This document shows, one piece after another, positions 23,501-35,500 of a DNA stretch of 64,000 nt. Origin of the DNA: Onthophagus taurus (lineage: Eukaryota; Arthropoda; Insecta; Coleoptera; Scarabaeidae); assembly GCF_036711975.1 (NCBI RefSeq), contig NC_091972.1:3105001-3169000 (forward strand), written 5' to 3'. A program made the translations under genes and the position numbers. Positions within the stretch are counted from its first letter, which is position 1. Every line of letters begins with the position of its first letter. The notes under the pieces were generated by a model. The model searched no databases, was not told the DNA's origin, and saw only the letters and a list, made by a program, of their open reading frames with translations.

Positions 23501-26500
23501 CGTAGAGTAGGACCTAACATAGTTTTGGCGGCTCAGATTTTGGGCGGGAACACCTTAAATTCCGCGAAAAACAGTAAAATATATAAGAAAATTCTCTAAC
23601 TTTAGAGTCCCAAAAATTGAAAACTAATTAACATAATATCAGGTATGATTACCAAATCAGAATGCATATACTGTTTTCTACACAACAGTGAATTTTGGTC
23701 GTCGCTAAATCATATGGGTAATTAGAAAAATGCAACAAAACACGAACCTGTTTCCAGACGTACGTGGCGCCAGGCGGTTCTTTGAAAAGCAAAATCATAT
23801 CCATAAGAATAACTTTTTTGTTAATGGTCCGATTTAAATATGTGATACCTTTTTGGAAAGGGTTCGTCCTGTAGATCATGTCATAGTAATGGCGGCGCGA
23901 CATTCTAACAATAACGGTAGGGTAGACTGGGTACGGTTGTGACAATTTTCATTTGATCGCGCATAATTCTGTTAGTATGTCAGTTAGCTGACAGAAAGTA
24001 GTTTTTATAGTAAAGTGTACATTTGTCAACAAGTAAATACTAAAATCTGGTCACTAACTACAATGGTTAACTCATAGGAGCAAATTAGAAAAAAAAGAAA
24101 AAATGTCACAACCGACCACATCCCAGGGGCGGTTGTGACAGTGCTTGGGGTCGGTAGTGACAAGTTCAAAAATACACCAAAATCGTCTAAAATCTTTTAT
24201 TGCGAGTAATATACATCTATAATTATTATAACAGTCTTCATAGTACGATGAGTCAAAAAACATATCTAATTATACATCATAGTAACTGTGTCAAAATGCA
24301 AAACAATATTAATAAATGGTATATCTAAATCAGTGAAACAAAGAGCTAAAAATATCTCCTTCGAGAAAAAATAAACATAAAAAAACGGAAGAAATCTAAG
24401 GTTAATCCTTGGTTCTAAAAACTGAAAACTAAGATACTGAGATCTAGCCAGACTCATCACAGTTATGACAAATGTAATGGCGACTACCACCTGTGCACTT
24501 TAAGTGTGACCAAAGCTCACATTTTCCTTGGCATTTGATCCACTTTTCGCCAGCCCTACTTGCAGAATATGCGCTTGCACAAACCAGACAGAAATACTCT
24601 TCTTCGTCCGATGACGGTGGTGATATTTTCCTTTTCTTTGCTTTCCTTTTTCCTTTTGGTTCAGTAAGATTTTTTTTTACCTGCTTCGCCTTCATCCGTT
24701 TTTCTTTTTCTTCATATTCTTGCCTGACAGCCTCCTTTTCAGGCGTATCTGTATAGATGGTCGACTTTTTGGTTCTGGAACCTCTTGTCTTTCTTTGGGG
24801 GGCCTTCGGAAAAGGTCGAACAATTTCAGGAGAAAAAACAGGTGGCATGCCTGAGGATGACACAATTGGCTGAACATTACTTGGATTTGAAATTAAAGAT
24901 TCGCCCAATAAGGAAGCTGAAAGTGGCGGTATTTCACCGTTAGGATTGTTCTCCCCAGCGTGAAGGCTTGGTCCGTTTCTTTCGAAGGATTGTGAAAAGC
25001 CAAATTCTTGTGTTAGATGCGGTAGTATTTCATTGTTAGCTACATGATTGTTTCCTCCACTGTCAGGATTGTTTTCACCAGTGTCAGGATTTAGTCTGTC
25101 AGTTACATAAGATGGTGCAAAGTCAATTTCTTGGAATGTATTACGATTATACGGATAAATACCAGTTTTGCAAAAACCAGCCTGAACGTTCGCTTGAGTG
25201 AAAGCCAGAGGCATAGCAGTTTTGATAATACCTGGTATATCGTAGATTGTCATTGTTTTTCCAGGATGACTCCGCATCCATCCATCACAAGCAGTATTTA
25301 TAGCTTTTTTCAAGGGTCCGAAAACAGATCGATCCAAAGGCTGAAGTTTATGCGAGCAGTGTGGAGGAAATGAAAGCAAAGTGATTCCATTTTCTTTGCA
25401 AAAATCCAATGTATTAATATGGATATGCGAAGAATGGTTATCCAGCACTAGCAAGACTCTATGTGTTGGAGAAGCATTAGAGAACTTCTTAAAATGTTCG
25501 AGAAATACTAGGAACGATGCATCTTGCATCCATCCTGAAGGATTTGCAGTACCAATCGATCCTATTGGTCCGTTGCGAACAAAATGATCGTGATAACGGA
25601 CTCGTGGAAATACAAATAAAGGAGGCATAGCATTGCCCAAGGCATTTACTGCAAACGCAACCGTCACTAGTGTGCCTCGTTCAGCTGAAGTAAGGGATCC
25701 CACTTGTCGTATGCCACGTCTAGCTACGACTTTATCAGGTTTTTGGACGGTAGTGACGCCTGTTTAGTCAACATTGTATATATCCTGTGGTTCATAGGTG
25801 TGCCTGTCCATAACAGTTTGCAAATTGTCATAAAAAGCTTCCACATTTGTTTTGTTAAAGCTTGTTGCTCTAGAAAGGCTAGTAGCTTGAGCCACACGAA
25901 CAGACAGTGAAGGATTTCTATTCATGAATGAACGAAACCATTCCTCACCTGCCATTTCATTCTCATCCCAAGTACCAGGCCGCTTGAGTTTGTATTTGGT
26001 AGTCAGCTCAAAAGCTAACTTACGTACCTCTTTAGGAGAAAGGCCAAAATATATTTCTGCGCAACGTGTTATATATCTTGACAGCTGCTGTTCTTGCTTC
26101 TCAGAGAATACTTTATTATGAGCGACATACCCCATACGGATGCTGTCTTCATTGTGATCCCCATCGGCCCCATCGCGTTTGCGAATATATCGTAACAAAG
26201 ACATGCGATTAACTTCGTGCATTTCCGCAGCTTTTCGTAAAGAAGTTCCGCGTTTCACTTCTTTATAAGCGTCTTCATATTTTGTTATGTCACACTGCCC
26301 TCTTTCGGTCTTCCTCAAGCGTTTTCTGGGCATCTAAAAGCAAAAAAAAACAAAATTTTACGTGTCACAACCCAACCCAAGAAATATGTCACAACCGTAC
26401 CCAACGCACTCCTTCGCAAAAAAACAATCGCCATGACAATACAAAATAATCTACGTACAAAGTAATTACTGCTATATAACTACTAATGTTTAGCTTATAA

Positions 26501-29500
26501 TGAGGAAAAACAGTCATTACTCTATCTGTACACATATAACAACAATTATTAAAAGAAATTGAATCAAAATACTTACTTATGACCGTTAAAAAGTAATGAA
26601 GGCCTCTGCTAGCGTTAATGTAGCGCGATGGCTGACGCAGTACTGTGAAACACGTTTAGACATTCAAATCGCACCTCTTTCCTCTTGCACCCACCCCAGT
26701 TGTCCATATAGTTTCGCTACAATTGCGATTGTCACAACCGTACCCTGGCACAACCGTACCCAGTCTACCCTACTTAAACAATTAAAAACGTTATAAACAA
26801 TCATATCCATAAATATAACTATTTTGTTAATTTTTGTTAAAGTGGATTCGGTGTTCATCGTAAGTATTAATTCAATAAATCTCATAGAAACGATGAAAAT
26901 TCTTTATTTAGATTTGTTTCAGTGCGACATGTTTCGATTTAACAATCTTCTTCAGGCACGACTGAGAAACACATAAATACATTGCATTATATAATAAATC
27001 GTTCCGCGAGAGGTAAGCATATAAAACATAATTATAATAAAAATTCTTTTTTAATTTTACCGTCAATCAGTTGAAATGTACAGATGTTCTATTTTGATGG
27101 ATTTCCTTAAAAACATTGTACCAGTAGGGGAAGTAGACCAAAAATATTTTTCTTTATCCAATTTAAGTCAATTATTTGGAGTAATTACGGTTTAAAGGGA
27201 TTTTTTTATATATATATGTGGGTTTATTTAGGTCTCAATAGGTTAATTGTATGTTTATAGGGTTCATAAAAGAAATAAATTGTTAGGGAATGTAAAGGGG
27301 AATGTTAAAAATTCTGAAATAAGACATCGAATCAGTACAGAAAATTGAGAGGAAAATGGCGTCTTACTTTCATCGTTAAATTTAGATCACGTGTTAAAAT
27401 TTATTTAATACAATAGAGGAGGTGAATCATCTGAAAGAACAAGATATTTCATCGATTAAAAGAAGAAGGGGTAGAATTTATTATGTGAACTTACGTTATT
27501 GGGAAAAAATCTGTGATCTTCGTAATCAATTAAACAGATCCAAAATTTAAGTCACAACAGGTGGTTCATTGCGTGATTGAGGTTGGACTGAGGGCTTGAT
27601 GTAGAATGCAGAAATGTATTATGGTCCATTTGGGGCATGTGCATTGCATAGGCAGGGAGATGGCAATTGTTTGGATTTGAAAATTAGCTGTTGATGATTG
27701 GATTACTACTCAAATTATATGAATTGAAGGAAATTTCTGTATGGGTTGAGGTCTGAAGTGTCATTGAGTAGATTTTTGTCTTTAAATTTGTGAATGTAAA
27801 GTCTTCTAATAGGTTCATTTCGTTAGATTTTTTGACATTTTTTAGTAGTTTAATGTTTTCAAATGGGATTTCATGTTTGCTTTGTTTGACGTGCTTGTAA
27901 ACTGCGGAAGTTTTTTTGGTCATATGTTCCTTATAGCGTATCTTAATATTACGGCCTGCTTGTCCCACATAGATCCCATCACATCCCGTGCATTCTATTT
28001 TATAGACACCACTCTGTTCGTTTTGATTTATTGTTCATAAGTTGAAGAACTGGCTTACAATTATTGGAGATAAAGGCGGGGCATATGTTGAACTTATTCA
28101 GATTCCTAGTTAACTTATTTTCTAAACTTGGGTGTAATGTGGGTAAATCTTCTTTTTTATCTGTGACAGGTGCACTTTATTGTATATTGTTTGTAGGTCT
28201 TTTATAGAGTATAAATTGTTTTTAGCTAATGAAACTATTCTTATGATTTCTTTTTTCAAATTATTATCGTTAAGTGGTATATTGTATAACCTATTAAATA
28301 GAAACCTAAAGCTAGCGTATTTATGTTGTTTGCTACAATAAGAGTTTTTTGGAATGAGTATATCAGTGGTAGTTGGTTTTGAGTATATATCAAATATCAT
28401 TTTATTGTTTTTATTATCTCTTTGGATCCGGACATCTAGGAAACTAAGACATCTTTGTGAATTTTCAGTTTCTATAGTGAATTTTAAGTTATTAATATTA
28501 TTGAAGATATTGTGAAGGGCTATTAATTTGGCGGGGTTACCTTTGTAAATTATAAAAATATCGTCGACATATCTGGCATAGAAAGAAATATCTTTTGTGA
28601 ACGTTTTAAACTTATCCGAAAAAAGTGTGGTTTCAAAGTGATTAACAATAATATCCGCTATAATACCCGATCTTTCATTTTATAGTATTTATTATTAAAC
28701 GTGAAAAAGTTTTGATTACATGTATGTTTCAAAACATTAAGGAAACTATCAATCTCCAGTTCGTCTAGCTCCAAAGAAATTTGGTTATTCATGAGATATG
28801 TCTTAATAATTTTTATCGTTTCTTCTATGGGTATATTAGTGTAGAGGTTTTTGATATCAAAAGAGAGAAGTTTATCTTTATCGTGAAGTTTAAAATCTTT
28901 TAATTTTTTAATCAGCTCTGTTGAATTCTTAATATTGTATTTAAAAGTATTATTGAAAGTTTTAAATAAAAATGTTTGTAGGTGTTTAGCAATTTTGTTA
29001 GTAGGGGTATTAAGATTTCCTATAATGGGTCTAATGCTTTTTTCTTTTTTATGTAGCTTTATTAAACTTTTCATAGACGGTATTAGCGGATTCATCTCGA
29101 AACTGTTATACTGTGTGATTCCAAATTTTAGCAAAAACTGTAGATTGTCTTTTATATATTTCTTTAGATTGTTATTAAAATTGTTAGTGGGGTTAGATTT
29201 TATTTCATTGATGTTATTGTCTTTAAAAAAGTCTAAGGTTTTATCGATGTATGTAATTTTGTCCAGAATGACCAATCCCGCGCCTTTATCTATTATATGC
29301 TTACCTCTCGCGGAACGATTTATTATATAATGCAATGTATTTATGTGTTTCTCAGTCGTGCCTGAAGAAGATTGTTAAATCGAAACATGTCGCACTGAAA
29401 CAAATCTAAATAAAGAATTTTCATCGTTTCTATGAGATTTATTGAATTTTGTTAATTGTCCGATTTTAATGTGTGATACCTTTTTGGAAAGGGCTCGTTC

Positions 29501-32500
29501 TGTAGATCATATCATAATAATGGCGGCGCGAAATTCTAACAATAACGGTAATTAAACGAGTAAAAACGTTATAAACAATCTTACCCATAAATATAACTTT
29601 TTTGTTAATTGTCCGATTTTAATGTGTAATACTTTTTTGGAAAGGGTTCTTCCTATAGATCATGTCATAGTAATGGCGGCGCGAAATTCTAATAATAAGG
29701 GTAATTAAATGATTAAAAACGTTATAAATAATTATATTCTTAGTCCTTTAAACATTGTTAGTAATTGTCCGACTTTTATAATAAGTAAAAACACAGTATA
29801 TTAATAAAATACTATAATTCATTATTATTAACGACAAGTCAACTGTAGATTATATAATTTTTCTGTAAAGATAATAATTATCTAAAACTCGCTACAACAA
29901 TTATTTACAAAATGAGATCAATTAAACAAAATTGTATAAGTAGTCAACTTTCAATAGATGTTTCGAACAGGGGTATTTTCCTAAAGCATTGAAAACGGCG
30001 GTTGTTGTTCCGGTTTTTAAGGGTGGGGATTCACAGTCTACGTCAAACTACAGACCTATTTCCTTGGTAAACAATTTTAGTAAAATCTTAGAAAAACTTT
30101 TAAAAGTGCGTCTGACTTGTTTTATTAATGAAAATAATATTCTGTCAAAGAATCAGTTTGGTTTTGTTGAAGCTATTGCTGAACTTACATCAAAAATTAA
30201 ATCTAGCTTTGATAAGTCCAAACCTTGTTTGGCTGTTTTTTTGGATCTGGCTAAAGCCTTCGATACTGTCGACCATTGTTTATTGTTACAGAAGCTGGAT
30301 ATCTATGGGGTTAGAGGTATTCCCTGGAAGTTATTGAAATCCTACTTGCAGGATAGAATGCAATGTGTTAAGATTGGGCAGGATTACAGTACAATGGTTT
30401 CAGTGAATGTAGGTGTGCCGCAAGGAACCGTATTGGGTCCGCTTCTGTTTATATTGTTCATAAATGACTTGCTTTCTTTATCCCTGAAAGGGCAGTCGAT
30501 TTCGTATGCAGACGACACGGTTCTATTTGTAGAAGGTTCTTCCTGGACTGATGTTGAGGATAAGACGGTGGCAGATCTAAAAATGATAAATAGTTGGCTG
30601 GAGGATAGTAAACTTACATTGAATGAAGGAAAGACAAACTTTATTAAATTTACCATTAGAAAAAATACTAATAATAACTGTATGAGCCTCCCGATACATA
30701 AAAGTGATTGTACTGATGGCATATGTGTTTGCAAAAAGATAACACCTGTACTAAATACTACTTACCTGGGAGTTTTAATTGACAACCACTTGCGGTGGGA
30801 TGCTCACGTGGGAAAAATCGTTGATAAGATTCGCCGTAGTGTTTACATCTTCAAAAGACTGCGAGATGTATGTGATTTGAAAACACTTAAAACATTTTAC
30901 TATGGAATTGTTCAACCTATCTTACAATATGATATTCTTGCGTGGGGTTCGTCCGCTGGTCATCACCTACAAAAAGTAATTACAGCCCAAAAACTTGTTA
31001 TGAAAGTAATGTTACATAAACCTCGTATCTATCCTTCTGTACTGTTGTTTGAAGAATCTGGTTTGATGACAGTAAAACAGTTGTATGTCACGACAGTCGT
31101 GATTAAGGCAGTTAACACTCAAAGGGATTTAACATCCCCAGCCCATTGTTATTGTACGCGAACTGCATCTCACGGGCTTGCCATTGCAATTCGAACAAAT
31201 AAATCAATAGCACAAAAACACTTTACTTTTTATTTGGCTAGGGTATACAATGAGTTTATTGAATTTCTAACATCAAAGAATTTGAATCAGCAAAACATTA
31301 ATTTGAAACGGACAGCGAAAATGTGGGCTAGATAGCTCACTGAACCACAAATTGAGGACATTTTTCATATTATGGTTTAACAAATACTACTATTAAATAG
31401 TTGAGATTAGTGGTTATAATATATATATATATTTTTTGTTTCTGATTAGTTTTCTTGTTTTTTTTTGTTTTCTTTTTTCTTGTTCTGTTAGTAAACCAAC
31501 TCTATTAGGTACAGAGAGTTTTGTGTAAAGTTTTTTTTTAAGTAAGTTTTATAAATGGATCGATGAAGATTAACTACTGAACGCCACACACAAACTGGCT
31601 CTGCAGTTTTGGTGGCTACTCCGGCTTGCGCCAGTTGCTATGTCTCTGTCCATGTACACGGTTTTTTTTTTATGGCATATTGCCGGGGTTAATTTTTTCT
31701 TTCTTTCGCACTTTATTTACGCCTATCTTTGATTTTTCTATTATGTCTCTGTATTTTTGTTTTCTTAACGTAAATAAAGGTATATTATTATTATTATATT
31801 ATTATTAATTTAATTGTAGTTACATTTAGTTGCTACATTAAATTGTATATAAAAATTCATGGCACATTTTTATTGTACCGTATAGGGCCGTTATCCTAAA
31901 TCGAATAGAAAGACCATTTTTCAAAAAATCGATAAAGTATGTAAAAGTAGAAGGATTGGTAACATTTTCAGATCCTAAAATTGTTTAATTTTTGCAATAA
32001 TTAATATTAAAATTCAAAATCCCCTCTATAACAGGTTTGGTGTCGTTTACGAGGTTTTCACGTAAGATCAAGATTTTTTTTTTTGAAAAAGTAAGGCCCA
32101 GTTTGAAAAATAAAAAATTAATAGAAGTCTTGCTAAACTATCGAATAAGCCAAAAAAAGAATGTGTAAAGGCCCCATCACAGTTTAAGGTCGGTGTCTAC
32201 AAAATTCACACAGTTCGTCTAAACTACTTTTGCAGGTATCATGCGCCATCTACGAGCATTACTTGCATTTGAATTCATTATGAACCTCTTCAGCGAAATA
32301 GAGACATTTTTCTTTAATGAGTTGGAGTTTTTTTTAATAAAGTTTCAATAATGACGTTTCTATGTGAATCTACATTGAATGATTTAACTGGTTTATTTGA
32401 TAATATACAGTCAATCAAATGACAGACAAGAACTCCACAATTAATTAATTTTCGAAATATGTTTTAAATGTTCCCGGCTGTTGTTAAAGGTCGTATTTTC

Positions 32501-35500
32501 ATACTGTGAATTGTATGTTAATGGATCCATATATGTTATTGTATGAGTGATTAAGTCTGCAACATTGACTTCCAATGCCTTTGAACATAATATTGCAAAA
32601 TATTATTCTATTACAAAATTATTTAAGTACATATCAGAGATATTTTTATGCTGTAAAAGCGTTTGAAAACTGCTGTAGTATAACTTTCCTTTATTGAACA
32701 CGGCTACTACATAGTCTTTCGGCAATTTAAGTGGCATTGTAACGTTGTTGTTGGTAATAAAGGAATGACTTTTCTGGCTGATTGTCAAATTTTGTGTTAA
32801 ATTATGTTTAATTTTTGGATTCATCACTTTCTTAACAACTTTTCTGTTGTTCCGTAAGCTCTCAACTCTCTTCTGGCACTTTGTTTGACTTTGCGTTTAT
32901 TACACATCTCGTATTAACAAAACGCGTAATATTTATTAGTTATTAGTTAGTTACAGACAATTAACAAAAAAATTATATTTCTGGATATGATTGTTTATAA
33001 CCTTTTTAATTGTTTAAATACCGTTCTTGTTAGAATTTTACGCCGCCATTACTATGATATGATCTACAGGACGAGCCCTTTCTAGAAAGGTATCACACAT
33101 TAAAATCGGACAATTACCAAAAAAGTTATATTTATGGGTATGATTGTTTATAACGTTCGTACTCTTTTAATTACCGTTATTGTTAGAATTTCGCGCCGCC
33201 ATTACTATGATATGATCTAAAATCGGACAATTAGCAAAAAAGTTATATTTATGGATGGAATTTATGGGTAACTTCACACTGGTAAAAAGTTTCAAGTTTT
33301 TATTTACTTTTTTTCGAAACCGTACAACAAGAAAACAAAGCACATTTCGGTTAATAGGATCTACTAAATTTGGAATATCGTGCTTAGGGTTTTCTAGGGC
33401 ATCGTCTAGCAGCCCAGTGCGACGCCAAGCGTCGATTGGGCAACACCGCATTCTGTCGCATTCCTAGAAACAATGTATTACTAGATAACGTTTTAGTTGA
33501 AATCTTTTTTTTCCACGGTTATAGATAATAAAATTTTTATGAATTTGGTTCTGAGACCTACAAATTCGTTCAGGTAACTTTCTTTCATCGCACAATTGAT
33601 TCAGTTCCTCCATCTCACTTTCCCCTTTTACTACAACCATAGACATTGTAATAATCGAGTTACTTTCTTATTTATGTGAACTCTTAATGTACAATCGATA
33701 TATCGAACATTTCATCTTTCACGTTTCAATTAAACGTTTTTAATTTTATTGGTTAAGTTCAAAAACAATAAATTTTGGTGATTTGTTTTCAGTCGCCACA
33801 CCTGTCCTCATAATCCCGATGAGTACAACGATCATCTCCACCTCGAGGGTCCGTTTATCGGTCAGCCCAAAGATGAATATAACGCAACGAAAGGTGAAAG
33901 GGCTCCTATTAAAATTCCAAAGGATAACTTAAAACCTGAAGGAGATTTTGTTAAAAGACAACCAGAGGAATGGAAACCCGGTGATAGAGCACCGGTTAAG
34001 AAACCCGAGGATAACTTAAAGCCTGAAGGTCCTTTCGAAGGGCGTACACCTGAAAAATGGCAACCAGCTGAACGCGCCGTGCCTAAAAGACCTCAGGATA
34101 ATCTTAAACCTGAAGGGGATTTCGATAAACGTCGCACCGAGGAATGGCGACCAGGAGATAGAGCTCCAGTCAAAAAACCTCAAGATAATTTGAAGCCAGA
34201 AGGACCTTTCGAAGGACGAACTCCGGAAAAGTGGCAACCAGCTGAACGCCCTGCTCCTATAAAACCACAAGATAATCTCAAACCCGAAGGTGATTTTGAT
34301 AAACGTCGCCCAGAAGAATGGCAACCCGGAGATAGAGCGCCAGTTAAGAAACCGCAAGATAATTTGAAACCCGAGGGTCCTTTTGAGGGGCGTACTCCTG
34401 AAAAATGGCAACCAGCTGAACGTCCAGTTCCTAAAAGACCTCAGGATAATCTCAAACCAGAAGGAGATTTTGATAAACGCCGTCCTGAAGAATGGCAACC
34501 TGGAGATAGAGCTCCAGTTAAGAAACCACAAGATAATTTGAAACCTGAGGGTCCTTTTGAAGGGCGTACTCCTGAAAAATGGCAACCAGCTGAACGTCCA
34601 GTTCCTAAAAAACCACAAGATAATCTTAAACCAGAAGGAGATTTTGATAAACGCCGTCCTGAAGAATGGCAACCTGGAGATAGAGCTCCAGTTAAGAAAC
34701 CACAAGATAATTTGAAACCTGAGGGTCCTTTTGAGGGGCGTACTCCTGAAAAATGGCAACCAGCTGAACGTCCAGTTCCTAAAAAACCACAAGATAATTT
34801 AAAACCCGAAGGAGATTTCGATAAACGTCGCCCAGAAGAATGGCAACCTGGAGATAGAGCTCCAGTTAAGAAACCGCAAGATAATTTGAAACCTGAGGGT
34901 CCTTTTGAGGGGCGTACTCCTGAAAAATGGCAACCAGCTGAACGTCCAGTTCCCAAAAAACCACAAGATAATCTCAAACCTGAAGGAGAATTTTATAAAC
35001 GCCATCCTGAAGATTGGCAACCAGGAGATAGAGCTCCAGTTAAGAAACCACAAGATAATCTGAAGCCAGAAGGTCCATTCGAAGGACGTACACCTGAAAA
35101 ATGGCAACCGGCTGAACGACCAATTCAAAAAAGGCCTCAAGACAACTTAAAACCCGAAGGTGATTTTACTGGGACAAGAACGATAATTGAAGATTACTCC
35201 GTTACAAGAGGTGAAAGAGCTGACATCACCAGACATGAAGACAACATTACAGTTGGTGGAATATTTATCGGTAAGTTAGCTTTTACATATTAAGATCCTG
35301 ATTTGATACAATTTGTTAAATCTTTTTATTAGGTGAAACTACAACACGTGTTGACTTCACGGGTGAGTTAGTTCCAAGGCCGAGCCCATTCAGACGCAAT
35401 ACATACACAAAAATCGAAGGTGACTTCACGGACGTCACAACGAATAAAACTGAATTCGTCGATTACACTAATGTAGTGGATAGAACAACAGTCCAGCGAA

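Larger units (their letters stand above)
26870..29447 (-). mobile_element. Penelope-like element 2 (PLE2) with inverted terminal repeats
   Basis: About 150 bp at the left (26870-27024, starting ATTCAATAAATCTCATAGAA) is the inverse of the right end (29293-29447). Each arm contains a hammerhead motif. The interior encodes PLE protein pieces on the minus strand. It sits in the foldback composite and is flanked by that composite's repeat sequence. Confidence 0.85.
23390..33325. mobile_element. Foldback-like composite element with repeat-containing inverted arms
   Basis: The left end GTGTGAAGTTACCCATAAAT (about 23413) is the inverse of ATTTATGGGTAACTTCACAC (about 33261-33280). The sequence inside each end contains copies of a ~153-bp repeat (key phrase ATGGCGGCGCGAAATTCTAA). 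They are in one orientation on the left (near 23830-23917, 26775-26860 and 29450-29770) and inverted on the right (about 32960-33265). Arms made of tandem subrepeats are typical of foldback elements. A pogo element, PLE2 and a LINE interrupt it. Original cargo is not identified. Confidence 0.6.

Noticed and set aside
23649..23945. 98-codon minus-strand ORF near the left foldback arm
   Set aside because: It runs across the 153-bp repeat and the end of the pogo element, so it is a chance frame.
32603..32827. 74-codon minus-strand ORF (MMNPKIKHNLTQNL...)
   Set aside because: Could be a relic of foldback cargo but has no recognisable domain; mentioned only in the intron entry.
34016..34977. Long minus-strand ORFs across coding array 1 (Trp/Phe/Arg-rich and Gly/Ser/Leu-rich)
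   Set aside because: They are antisense shadows of the repeat; their length follows from the stop-free 174-bp unit.
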